From: Litoditis marina
Taxonomy: Eukaryota > Nematoda > Chromadorea > Rhabditida > Rhabditidae
NCBI GenBank assembly: GCA_964036275.1
Contig: OZ038439.1
Location: forward strand, 7,663,169-7,727,168
Reading direction: 5' to 3'
Length of the DNA: 64,000 nt
This document shows, one piece after another, positions 28,711 to 55,117 of the stretch. Positions within the stretch are counted from its first letter, which is position 1; each line of letters opens with the position of its first letter. Position numbers and translations under genes: made by a program. Under the pieces are notes generated by a model that had not been told where the DNA came from, searched no databases, and worked only from the letters and a program-made list of their open reading frames with translations.

Positions 28711-31700
28711 TCAGAAAAGCTTGGTTTTGTTTCAACAAATTGGAACATGTTCGAACAATTGATCTCATCTACAAGGCAAAGTGACCTTCTCAATAATACC
28801 AACTTCGCCCAACGTGAAGTTATGGCAGAAAAACCAACATATTTGAACTCCTCGTATTTTAATTGGTCAGAAAAACTAGGTTTTGCTCGAACAAATTGGA
28901 ACATGTTCGAACAATTGATCTCATCTACAAGGCAAAGTGACCTTCTCACAAATACCAACTTTGCCCAACGTGAAGTTATGGCAGAAAAACCAACATATTT
29001 GAACTCCTCGTATTTTAATTGGTCAGAAAAACTAGGTTTTGCTCGAACAATTGATCTCATCTACAAGGCAAAGTGACCTTCTCACAAATACCAACTTCGC
29101 CCAACGTGAAGTTATGGCAGCAAAACCAACATATTTGAATTCCTCGTGTTCTAACTAGTCAGAAAAGCTTGGTTTTGTTTCAACAAATTGGAACATGTTC
29201 GAACAATTGATCTCATCTACAAGGCAAAGTGACCTTCTCAATAATACCAACTTCGCCCAACGTGAAGTTATGGCAGAAAAACCAACATATTTGAATTCCT
29301 CGTATTTCAATTGGTTAGAAAAACTAGGTTTTGTTTTAACAAACTGAAACGTGTTCGAACAATTGATCTCATCTACAAGGCAAAGTGACCTTCTCAATAA
29401 TACCAACTTTGCCCAACGTGAAGTTATGGCAGTAAAACCAACATATTTGAATTCCTCGTGTTCTAACTAGTCAGAAAAACTAGGTTTTGTTTTAACAAAT
29501 TGAAACTTGTTCGAACAATTGATCTCATCTACAAGGCAAAGTGACCTTCTCAATAATACCAACTTTGCCCAACGTGAAGTTATGGCAGAAAAAACAACAT
29601 ATTTGAATTCCTCGTGTTCTAACTAGTCAGAAAAACTAGGTTTTGTTTTACCAAATTGAAACATGTTCGAACAATTGATCTCATCTACAAGGCAAAGTGA
29701 CCTTCTCAATAATACCAACTTTGCCCAACGTGAAGTTATGGCAGAAAAAACAACATATTTGAATTCCTCGTGTTCTAACTAGTCAGAAAAACTAGGTTTT
29801 GTTTTACCAAATTGAAACATGTTCGAACAATTGATCACATCTACAAGGCAAAGTGACCTTCTCAATAATACCAACTTTGCCCAACGTGAAGTTATGGCAG
29901 AAAAAACAACATATTTGAATTCCTCGTGTTCTAACTAGTCAGAAAAACTAGGTTTTGTTTTACCAAATTGAAACATGTTCGAACAATTGATCACATCTAC
30001 AAGGCAAAGTGACCTTCTCAATGATACCAACTTTGCCCAACGTGAAGTTATGGCAGTAAAACCAACATATTTGAACTCCTCGTTTTCTAATTAGTCAGAA
30101 AAACTAGGTTTTGCTCGGACAAGTTGAAACATGTTCGAATAATTGATCTCATCTACAAGGCAAAGTGACCTTCTCAATAATACCAACTTCGCCCAACGTG
30201 AAGTTATGGCAGAAAAACCAACATATTTGAACTCCTCGTATTTTAATTGGTCAGAAAAACTAGGTTTTGCTCGAACAAATTGGAACATGTTCGAACAATT
30301 GATCTCATCTACAAGGCAAAGTGACCTTCTCACAAATACCAACTTTGCCCAACGTGAAGTTATGGCAGAAAAACCAACATATTTGAACTCCTCGTATTTT
30401 AATTGGTCAGAAAAACTAGGTTTTGCTCGAACAATTGATCTCATCTACAAGGCAAAGTGACCTTCTCACAAATACCAACTTCGCCCAACGTGAAGTTATG
30501 GCAGCAAAACCAACATATTTGAATTCCTCGTGTTCTAACTAGTCAGAAAAGCTTGGTTTTGTTTCAACAAATTGGAACATGTTCGAACAATTGATCTCAT
30601 CTACAAGGCAAAGTGACCTTCTCAATAATACCAACTTCGCCCAACGTGAAGTTATGGCAGAAAAACCAACATATTTGAATTCCTCGTATTTCAATTGGTT
30701 AGAAAAACTAGGTTTTGTTTTAACAAACTGAAACGTGTTCGAACAATTGATCTCATCTACAAGGCAAAGTGACCTTCTCAATAATACCAACTTTGCCCAA
30801 CGTGAAGTTATGGCAGTAAAACCAACATATTTGAATTCCTCGTGTTCTAACTAGTCAGAAAAACTAGGTTTTGTTTTAACAAATTGAAACTTGTTCGAAC
30901 AATTGATCTCATCTACAAGGCAAAGTGACCTTCTCAATAATACCAACTTTGCCCAACGTGAAGTTATGGCAGAAAAAACAACATATTTGAATTCCTCGTG
31001 TTCTAACTAGTCAGAAAAACTAGGTTTTGTTTTACCAAATTGAAACATGTTCGAACAATTGATCTCATCTACAAGGCAAAGTGACCTTCTCAATAATACC
31101 AACTTTGCCCAACGTGAAGTTATGGCAGAAAAAACAACATATTTAAATTCCTCGTGTTCTAACTAGTCAGAAAAACTAGGTTTTGTTTTACCAAATTGAA
31201 ACATGTTCGAACAATTGATCTCATCTACAAGGCAAAGTGACCTTCTCAATGATACCAACTTTGCCCAACGTGAAGTTATGGCAGTAAAACCAACATATTT
31301 GAACTCCTCGTTTTCTAATTAGTCAGAAAAACTAGGTTTTGCTCGAACAAATTGGAACATGTTCGAACAATTGATCTCATCTACAAGGCAAAGTGACCTT
31401 CTCAATAATACCAACTTTGCCCAACGTGAAGTTATGGCAGAAAAAACAACATATTTGAATTCCTCGTGTTCTAACTAGTCAGAAAAACTAGGTTTTGTTT
31501 TACCAAATTGAAACATGTTCGAACAATTGATCACATCTACAAGGCAAAGTGACCTTCTCAATAATACCAACTTTGCCCAACGTGAAGTTATGGCAGAAAA
31601 AACAACATATTTGAATTCCTCGTGTTCTAACTAGTCAGAAAAACTAGGTTTTGTTTTACCAAATTGAAACATGTTCGAACAATTGATCACATCTACAAGG

Positions 31701-33384
31701 CAAAGTGACCTTCTCAATGATACCAACTTTGCCCAACGTGAAGTTATGGCAGTAAAACCAACATATTTGAACTCCTCGTTTTCTAATTAGTCAGAAAAAC
31801 TAGGTTTTGCTCGGACAAGTTGAAACATGTTCGAATAATTGATCTCATCTACAAGGCAAAGTGACCTTCTCAATAATACCAACTTCGCCCAACGTGAAGT
31901 TATGGCAGAAAAACCAACATATTTGAACTCCTCGTATTTTAATTGGTCAGAAAAACTAGGTTTTGCTCGAACAAATTGGAACATGTTCGAACAATTGATC
32001 TCATCTACAAGGCAAAGTGACCTTCTCACAAATACCAACTTTGCCCAACGTGAAGTTATGGCAGAAAAACCAACATATTTGAACTCCTCGTATTTTAATT
32101 GGTCAGAAAAACTAGGTTTTGCTCGAACAATTGATCTCATCTACAAGGCAAAGTGACCTTCTCACAAATACCAACTTCGCCCAACGTGAAGTTATGGCAG
32201 CAAAACCAACATATTTGAATTCCTCGTATTTCAATTGGTTAGAAAAACTAGGTTTTGTTTCAACAAATTGGAACATGTTCGAACAATTGATCTCATCTAC
32301 AAGGCAAAGTGACCTTCTCAATAATACCAACTTCGCCCAACGTGAAGTTATGGCAGTAAAACCAACATATTTGAATTCCTCGTGTTCTAACTAGTCAGAA
32401 AAACTAGGTTTTGTTTTAACAAATTGAAACTTGTTCGAACAATTGATCTCATCTACAAGGCAAAGTGACCTTCTCAATAATACCAACTTTGCCCAACGTG
32501 AAGTTATGGCAGAAAAAACAACATATTTGAATTCCTCGTGTTCTAACTAGTCAGAAAAACTAGGTTTTGTTTTACCAAATTGAAACATGTTCGAACAATT
32601 GATCTCATCTACAAGGCAAAGTGACCTTCTCAATAATACCAACTTTGCCCAACGTGAAGTTATGGCAGAAAAAACAACATATTTGAATTCCTCGTGTTCT
32701 AACTAGTCAGAAAAACTAGGTTTTGTTTTACCAAATTGAAACATGTTCGAACAATTGATCACATCTACAAGGCAAAGTGACCTTCTCAATAATACCAACT
32801 TTGCCCAACGTGAAGTTATGGCAGAAAAAACAACATATTTGAATTCCTCGTGTTCTAACTAGTCAGAAAAACTAGGTTTTGTTTTACCAAATTGAAACAT
32901 GTTCGAACAATTGATCACATCTACAAGGCAAAGTGACCTTCTCAATGATACCAACTTTGCCCAACGTGAAGTTATGGCAGTAAAACCAACATATTTGAAC
33001 TCCTCGTTTTCTAATTAGTCAGAAAAACTAGGTTTTGCTCGGACAAGTTGAAACATGTTCGAATAATTGATCTCATCTACAAGGCAAAGTGACCTTCTCA
33101 ATAATACCAACTTCGCCCAACGTGAAGTTATGGCAGAAAAACCAACATATTTGAACTCCTCGTATTTTAATTGGTCAGAAAAACTAGGTTTTGCTCGAAC
33201 AAATTGGAACATGTTCGAACAATTGATCTCATCTACAAGGCAAAGTGACCTTCTCACAAATACCAACTTTGCCCAACGTGAAGTTATGGCAGAAAAACCA
33301 ACATATTTGAACTCCTCGTATTTTAATTGGTCAGAAAAACTAGGTTTTGCTCGAACAATTGATCTCATCTACAAGGCAAAGTGA
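28707..33384. repeat. Four higher-order copies carrying a 20-bp deletion
   Basis: A shortened unit with GCTCGAACAATTGATC occurs near 29041, 30425, 32121 and 33349. Spacings are 1384, 1696 and 1228 bp, equal to 9, 11 and 8 units, each less 20 bp. In the parent unit TCGAACAA occurs twice, 20 bp apart; the deletion removed one copy and the sequence between. The same junction in all four places shows one event followed by block amplification. Confidence 0.88.
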
Positions 33385-33943
33385 CCTTCTCACAAATTCC
33401 AACTTCGCCCAACGTGAAGTTATGGCAGCAAAACCAACATATTTGAATTCCTCGTATTTCAATTGGTTAGAAAAACTAGGTTTTGTTTCAACAAATTGGA
33501 ACATGTTCGAACAATTGATCTCATCTACAAGGCAAAGTGACCTTCTCACAAATACCAACTTCGCCCAACGTGAAGTTATGGCAGTAAAACCAACATATTT
33601 GAATTCCTCGTATTTTAATTGGTTAGAAAAACTAGGTTTTGTTTTAACAAACTGAAACGTGTTCGAACAATTGATCTCATCTACAAGGCAATGTGACCTT
33701 CTCAATAATACCAACTTTGCCCAACGTGAAGTAATGGCAGTAAAACCAACATATTTGAATTCCTCGTATTTTAATTGGTTAGAAAAACTAGGTTTTGTTT
33801 CAACAAATTGGAACATGTTCGAATAATTGATCTCATCTACAAGGCAATGTGACCTTCTCAATAATACCAACTTTGCCCAACGTGAAGTTATGGCAGAAAA
33901 AACAACATATTTGAATTCCTCGTATTCTAATTAGTCAGAAAAA

Positions 33944-34623
33944 CGTGTTGGTGTATATCACCCATTGGAGTGGTATAGTCGAATTCGTTTCTGCGTGGAT
34001 ATGTACAGTATGCATGAATGTATGGGAACTTTTGATTTTTTCAGTGCTTTCTATTGAAAACAAAGTCAACGGAAAAAATTTTTCTTGATTGATCGTCATG
34101 TTTGTGAAAAGAGTTCGCACCTACACAAATCCGTTGACGCTTTTTATCAAAAAAACTGTCCTTTCAAAAATCTCTAATACTGAAAATGGAGGGGGGGGGG
34201 GGATTATTCGAAAATGTTATTTAAAATTAAAAGAATAAACGCAATCTCAGAGATGTTACCTAAAATCCAAGCTAGTTGTTGCTGAACACGATTTTATTCA
34301 ATTTGTTCATGCTTTGCTTCTTTTGCCGATCCCTGAAACTCTCAATACGGTTTGGAAATGAAAAGAGAGAAGAGTGCGCAATTCGCACACGTGAGCACGT
34401 GGTGTAATTTCGCAAGAAAAAGCAGTCGACTGGCAAAAGTACGTATTCTAATGTACACGTGAGTGCACTATTCCCCACATTGCTCGAGAAAACTGAAAGA
34501 TATCATTTCTAATCTAGGTACCTACGATTCGGTAGACCCAGATTTCCAGCAATCTATTGCAAAGCGACCTAATTACTACATATACACAGTATATTAAGTT
34601 TTCATCAGTGGTTTCAAACCACA
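33944..34623 (+). promoter_or_regulatory. Satellite-gene junction and candidate promoter
   Basis: Unique sequence begins abruptly at 33944 and runs 680 bp to the proposed ATG at 34624. It contains a run of G near 34191 and the E-box cluster listed separately. An AT-rich stretch near 34578-34598 (ACATATACAC, GTATATTAAG) could serve as a TATA-like element. There is no convincing open frame here. The transcription start is not determinable from sequence alone. Confidence 0.4.
34388..34461. promoter_or_regulatory. Three CACGTG E-boxes
   Basis: Perfect CACGTG palindromes lie at 34388-34393, 34396-34401 and 34456-34461, about 160-235 bp before the ATG. CACGTG is the known binding site of bHLH factors such as Myc/Max, USF and CLOCK-type dimers. 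The first two are separated by only two bases. Function is inferred from clustering and position. Confidence 0.45.
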
Positions 34624-50646
<16,023 letters not shown>

Positions 50647-52831
50647 ACTAATCAGGTTGGTAAAACACGTTTTCGCACCATTGCTGTGCATGATTTTTCC
50701 GTATAACATTCATAAAAATGAAATTGCCCTATTACTTGTTTCAAGGGGGAACCCATTTTTTGATTACAATTGTGCATGGGAAAACGAGCAATTCTCTCAT
50801 TTGTTGGTTTATTAGCGGTAACTGGCAGAAGCACAGAAAAGTGTATTGTGCAACATTTCAATGAATACATTATGATTGAGAAATTGAGGTTACTTTTTGT
50901 TTCATCTTTTATCTTTAGCTAATAATGGGCAGGCTTGTCGTCCGAGTTTGCACAAGCTATTTAGGTTTCAGATAGAAAAAGTGATTAGTTCGTAGAACCC
51001 TTTTTTTTAATTTTGCTCAAATACCCTGCTATTTGAATTTACGAAGTACGACCACAGAACTTTTCTGTTTTGCCAATTTTGATAACGATTTATTCGATGT
51101 CTCCTAATCGTTTTTGGTGGAAAGTTGCCTGATTTGAGACGAAAACATGGAAATAATCCAAATTTGTAACAGGTATACTATCTAAACTCCTTTTTTTATT
51201 AGAATGTCCTGAAACCTGAACTAAATGTTGGTATGCATTTCCTTTTTGAAACGGTCCAGCAAAAATACGGTTTATGTTGCACAGTGGAAAGTATCATTAG
51301 ATTATTTTTCAGGTCTCGTATACATTTTGTTCCCTGTTCTACGATCCCCTGTGACTGCTACGTTTCTGGACGACTGAAAAATCGAGCTGAAAATAAGAAG
51401 GTGAACAGTTATTTCTTCCACATTTTTTTTTCATTCTAGTAATCGGATAGTATGTGAAAAAAAACAATCAGGTGAATAGCGAACCGAGGGATATGGAGTA
51501 ATCACTGCAGGAAAATGAACCTTTCGATACCCGATTTTTGAGTTTATATGTGATATATTTGGTCGGAATATGGTATTACCAAAGTAGTCAAAACATCGCA
51601 ACGCGGATTTTTTTCTGCTCAAACCAGAGCAATTTGCTTATTTTCCATGCAAAATAAGAAAATTTTCGCTAAATTTTATCGAAAAACGGGGTTCTCGCCG
51701 TTGAATTGTTACACCTTAGTGGCTGCCATCAACTATATAATTGGTCATAGTGTTCTTAGAGTAGATAATGAAGTCACACACAAGTATGTTTTTTCTATTT
51801 CATGGAAAGAAACCCGTTTTTGAATGTATGAATGCATGATTTCACTGGTGTAGAGGTAGCCGGTTTTTTTTTCGAACAACTTGACGGTATGAATGAGCAG
51901 TAATCCTGAGTCTAGAGGGCGGTGTCCGCCATTCCGTATTCAGTTTTTATTTCTGAAGTATGTTTATACTATGCTAATTTCCTATGTTTCAGATTATCCC
52001 ATGTGTGCATCGTGGGAAGGGACCACCGTCAAAGTCGTCTTCCCCTTATCTTCACCAGATAATTTTTTCTACTAATAAACATTTTTGTTATAAGTCATGT
52101 ATGTTTTTTGTATCTCATATCACAGTTGAACGAAAAGAATCCGGTTAGGACATTCTAAACAGTGGTTTTGGTTTGCTTGTGGTGAGAAATTTTGTTCGAC
52201 CAGAAAATATGTTGTGCACCTCAACCGAAATGTTGCAAATACATGTCCAAACAGGTATATCAATCTATGAAACGAAAAAAGTTGCTTTTTTTCTCGTTCA
52301 AGAGTTGTCATTCAAATTTGGTAGTTTCCATCTGCCACATACCTGGCACAATGCCAACAACTTCCTCTGCGTGTCTAACATGCTATGAAAAAAAGTTTAA
52401 AAAATAATTGTGGGTTTCAAGAGATTCGGATTACAACAATATGGGCATGGATCAGTTTGTCTTGAACTGGCGCTTCATTTAGGCTTTCAATTCTGCCCCC
52501 CTTTAACATTCTAATGAGGCGGCTAACAGTACAGAAAATGACAGAAATGTGCGTTCTAGTGTAAAGCCGAAAATATTGATCTCATTTATATGGGGAGTGA
52601 GTGACCAAGTCTTAGTTGACGCCGCTTACGGGTGACATGCAAGGTTTTTGGCTATCTTACTGTAAGTATATCAAGTTAGAGGTTCCGTTGTTTTTGCTCC
52701 TTTGAGCAAACCCTAGGTGTATAGAGAAAAAAGAGACGTATAGGTGTTGCTTGAATAATGGATAGGTATACTGTAGATCTCACTTCGTGCTGTGTAGGAA
52801 CACATATATACTATTCGGCATCAACGTTGCA
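50647..52831. other. Mostly non-coding, weak candidate exons
   Basis: AT-rich sequence of about 2.2 kb. Apart from the candidate pair at 51203-51377 and a possible short exon after TTTCAG near 51991, I see no supported coding segment, tandem repeat or foldback. Confidence 0.4.
51203..51377 (+). CDS. Candidate alternative terminal exon pair (form 2)
   Basis: Exon 51203-51230 (NVLKPELNV, then one base) has AG before and GTATGC after. Exon 51313-51377 follows TTTTTCAG and reads LVYILFPVLRS to FLDD then TGA. The phases fit each other and exon 13. Together they would give a short C-terminus instead of exon 14. Chance is hard to exclude. Confidence 0.3.
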
Positions 52832-52925
52832 ATGAGCCCAGTTGGTATAGTGGTAGGGTTTCTTGTCTTCTTAATATTGGGCCCCGGTTCGAGTCTCACA
52901 TGAGACGAATATTTGATTGATTTGG
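52832..52925 (+). mobile_element. tRNA-derived SINE-like copy, family A
   Basis: TTGGTATAGTGGTAGGG (A-box-like) and GGTTCGAGTCTC (B-box-like) at tRNA spacing. The downstream GACGAATATTTGATTGA matches the copy at 35835. It ends about 55 bp before an exon. Confidence 0.65.
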
Positions 52926-52979
52926 CAGTGACTCTATATGGATTTCACGTTTTTTTCATAACTTCATTGTTTTTTCCAG

Positions 52980-53135
52980 CACTATACCTCGACGGACTAC
53001 TCGTGGGGAGTCGTGCAGGAACAGCTGGCCAAGGTTCTCACCCTCAAGAGATTCCGCACGACCCTCCTGAGATTGGGCAGAGCGGCCGCGGAACAGACCA
53101 TGACCGAGACCAACCTTTTCTTCACCCTGGAGGAG
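52980..53135 (+). CDS. Exon of the 3' extension, helical
   Basis: Fifty-two codons (HYTSTDYSWGVVQEQL to FFTLEE) between TTTTTTCCAG and GTGAGG. GC-rich like the upstream exons and phase 0 at both ends, so it can follow exon 13 if exon 14 is skipped. The middle (VLTLKRFRTTLLRLG) is likely helical. Confidence 0.68.
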
Positions 53136-53146
53136 GTGAGGCAGTT

Positions 53147-53320
53147 GCACAGTCACGTGAAACATGTTGAACACAGCAAAACTCAGAAACGTGCCATGAC
53201 AAAGTGCACGATTCGCCCAGTCGTGTGAAACATGGTAAACACAGCAGAACTCAGAGACGGGCAATGAAAAAGTGCACGATGTCTCATTAGAATGATAACT
53301 TTACGTGATTCTCCAATTAA
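53147..53320. repeat. Dispersed ~110-bp repeat, tandem pair
   Basis: Two consecutive 65-bp copies, each with GTGAAACATG, AACACAGCA and AAGTGCACGAT, start near 53152 and 53217. The same sequence occurs singly at 38558. The pair begins about 15 bp after a splice donor. Confidence 0.65.
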
Positions 53321-53483
53321 CATCTGGTATACAGAGATTGAAATATCAGAAAGAAGTAATAAGTAAGCCAGTGAGCAGGTATGAAGTGAATGAAAGTACA
53401 TCAGTCAGTCATATACGAATCTTCACGGTTTCGTTCAGAAATGCAGGTTTTTACCATTTCTCATTCATTCTGGTCGTTTTTAG

Positions 53484-53507
53484 ATGTACCGCGAGCTGTT
53501 CGCCGTC
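53484..53507 (+). CDS. Short exon of the 3' extension
   Basis: Eight codons (MYRELFAV) between CGTTTTTAG and GTGACC, phase 0. If the weak donor is not used, the frame continues five codons to a TAG at 53525, giving another C-terminus. The spliced form joins smoothly to the exons below. Confidence 0.45.
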
Positions 53508-53727
53508 GTGACCTGCATGGCATAGATGCAGACTGCTAGCCCCTCCATTTTGACGATTGCCCATCAACTCCATCAACTGCAATCTCAATTTGGACTGGCA
53601 AGTTCAACATGTTTTTTCATTTCACATTTCCTTCTTATGTATCTAGAGAAAAAGGTCGTTTCAGTTCGAGAACCGCAACTTTTTGTTCGTTTGGAGTAAT
53701 TCAAAGGTGCATCTGTGTTCAAACTAT

Positions 53728-53924
53728 AGTGGGTGCCAAATTTACAAATTTCTGTCTCTCGCCGGAACCGAACCAGCGAGCAAAAGATTTGCAGCAGGGC
53801 GCTAACTACTTCATTATAAGAGCACATAACCTCCATGCTTTGGAATTGAGAACATGAGTGCGTACACAGCGGAAAGTGAGATATACAGTACCCTCCCGCC
53901 TTTCCGTTGGCGACGACTATATTA
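53728..53924 (-). mobile_element. tRNA-derived SINE-like copy, family B
   Basis: Matches the copy at 47212 from GTGGGTGCCAAATTT through AGAGCACATAAC to GACGACTATAT, with scattered differences. Minus-strand A and B boxes are more degenerate here. Confidence 0.65.
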
Positions 53925-53949
53925 GTTGTAGGCACTGAAGGTGGGTAGG

Positions 53950-54024
53950 TTGTAGTCTGATCTACGATGCATTTACTTTTATCGCTTCATAACTGAAATA
54001 AGGCGGGTCAAACTACAAACACAC
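53950..54024. repeat. TGTAGTTTGA foldback element
   Basis: GGTTGTAGTCTGATCTACG on the left and GGGTCAAACTACAAACACA on the right, about 75 bp. Confidence 0.65.
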
Positions 54025-54241
54025 ATTGATTCAAGCACAGCGGGTTGTCCAAACGTTTTGCTGTGTCTCATTCATTTATCTGAAATGATAATTAGTACAA
54101 AACATGTTTATTTCTATTTGTTCATAACCCGATACCTATTTCAGGCCTTGTCTACCTGGCAGTTTCTGTAATTTGTGCATCTGGTTTCTCCGGTTATAAA
54201 TGGTCAATTCTCCCTTCTCTATGCCACATTCCTCATTCTAG

Positions 54242-54252
54242 TTCTATGAGTG
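54242..54252 (+). CDS. Candidate 11-bp micro-exon
   Basis: TTCTATGAGTG lies between a strong pyrimidine tract ending CATTCTAG and the donor GTATGT. It enters in phase 0 and leaves in phase 2, exactly what is needed to join 53507 to 54568 and give FYEW before PFYVD. Confidence 0.4.
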
Positions 54253-54388
54253 GTATGTCGCGTTGGTACTTCTTTGTTTTCGAGAGAGAAAAAACATAGA
54301 ACAGAAGTTGTTATTTCTCACAAAAAGGCTGATTTGCATTTTTTTCAAGTTGGTTTTCCTCACATGCGAGCACCTTCGAAATCAGAAA

Positions 54389-54463
54389 TTGTAGTTTGAT
54401 CCTTGCCAATCGAAGATATTTGATTTTCAACTGAAAGGCAGCCGGACCAAACTACAAAACACG
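54389..54463. repeat. TGTAGTTTGA foldback element
   Basis: ATTGTAGTTTGATCCTTG on the left and CGGACCAAACTACAAAACA on the right, about 75 bp. Confidence 0.68.
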
Positions 54464-54567
54464 AGTTAGGGTCACATACACCATGAAGGAATGTATCGTA
54501 CTCCATTAATTCAAGAATTTGGAAACTGAGTTTGAAAAGTAACCAAATGTATGCTTTGTCATTTCAG

Positions 54568-54662
54568 GCCATTCTATGTCGATCCCATCACCCCTGCAAT
54601 CCATCTATCTAGTACCCTGAAGTCCCGCAATATTTCTTTTTATTGGGGATATATTAGTTGCG
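54568..54662 (+). CDS. Exon of the 3' extension
   Basis: Between CATTTCAG and GTGAGT, reading PFYVDPITPAIHLSS to WGYISC. It enters with one base (phase 2) and leaves with one base (phase 1). The sequence looks like a globular protein and has no family I recognise. Confidence 0.55.
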
Positions 54663-54667
54663 GTGAG

Positions 54668-54862
54668 TTGTTTTTCTGTGAACCAAACTACAACTTTTGA
54701 TCTATTTCGATCTAGCAAAAACATGACAGTAGAAATGATGCAAAACATGAAGTATTTATAGTCTTTCCGACTATTTTCTTGATCTCCATTCTTATATTTT
54801 CATCCTTTTTTTTCTCTGAATCAAACCACAGCTTTTGATCTATTTTGCCTACTCTGGTGGTG
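54668..54862. repeat. Two copies of a CAAACTACA-type motif
   Basis: TGAACCAAACTACAACTTTTGATC near 54678 (seen as GAACCAAACTACA then ACTTTTGATC) and GAATCAAACCACAGC then TTTTGATC near 54818 are about 140 bp apart. They resemble right ends of the TGTAGTTTGA family without left ends. Confidence 0.4.
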
Positions 54863-54948
54863 AACAGTCAGAAAGTGAATGCAGTAACATTTAATGTTTC
54901 TCTCTAATAGTACTTTTTGTTATTGCGTATTCTTATTGATTTGTTTAG

Positions 54949-55004
54949 TTCATATTGCTGGCTTCAATGGGTCGAATTCCAATAAATTGGAGCAGCCGGA
55001 GTGA
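54949..55004 (+). CDS. Candidate terminal exon (form 3)
   Basis: After TTTGTTTAG the phase-1 frame reads VHIAGFNGSNSNKLEQPE then TGA. With exons 52980, 53484, 54242 and 54568 it completes 342 bp, giving a 113-residue alternative C-terminus after exon 13. The pyrimidine tract is weak. Confidence 0.33.
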
Positions 55005-55035
55005 GAGAGTGAAATAGGTTATTATAGTGTGTTTT

Positions 55036-55117
55036 AAAGGGGGCCACAAAGGAAAGTTAAAATATGAAAGAGCCCGGGGTACCTAAACTAGCTTTCCTTT
55101 CTGCCCCCTTTAAGTAA
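55036..55117. mobile_element. MITE-like foldback
   Basis: TTAAAGGGGGCCACAAAGGAAAG (written in halves: TTAAAGGGGGCC and ACAAAGGAAAG) on the left is matched by CTTTCCTTTCTGCCCCC then TTTAA on the right. About 80 bp. The left half is shared with 49957. Confidence 0.6.

Larger units (their letters stand above)
1..33943. repeat. 156-bp satellite array (about 218 copies)
   Basis: The same 156-bp unit repeats head to tail from the first base to 33943, where it stops inside a unit after GTCAGAAAAAC. Five units equal 780 bp, so the phase returns at 781, 1561 and so on. Most units contain GAATTC, ACTAGT and the 10-bp palindrome TGTTCGAACA. Because 156 is 52 codons, any frame is kept from unit to unit. 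In most copies the plus frame is closed by TAG (in ACTAGT) and by TGA. Sequence variants move in blocks, giving higher-order repeats. The left 12 kb is more uniform and the right 9 kb more variable, as expected when unequal exchange homogenises the interior more than the edge. It reaches the window edge, so the true array is longer. A centromeric or heterochromatic role is possible but not shown. Confidence 0.98.

Noticed and set aside
20444..33870. Numerous open frames of 72-187 codons on both strands of the satellite
   Set aside because: They are in-phase translations of a 156-bp repeat with no splice context or start signals. Reported as a repeat property and as a finding, not as genes.
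1..33943. CENP-B box
   Set aside because: TTCGAACAATT matches the first part of the known motif (TTCGNNNNA) but lacks the CGGG part.
1..33943. CRISPR array
   Set aside because: The 156-bp units are contiguous near-identical copies without short repeats separated by unique spacers.
54144..54194. Exon after TATTTCAG reading PCLPGSFCNLC
   Set aside because: Phases can be forced to fit exon 54568 but it would need to be entered in phase 2, which no upstream exon provides; the micro-exon at 54242 fits better.
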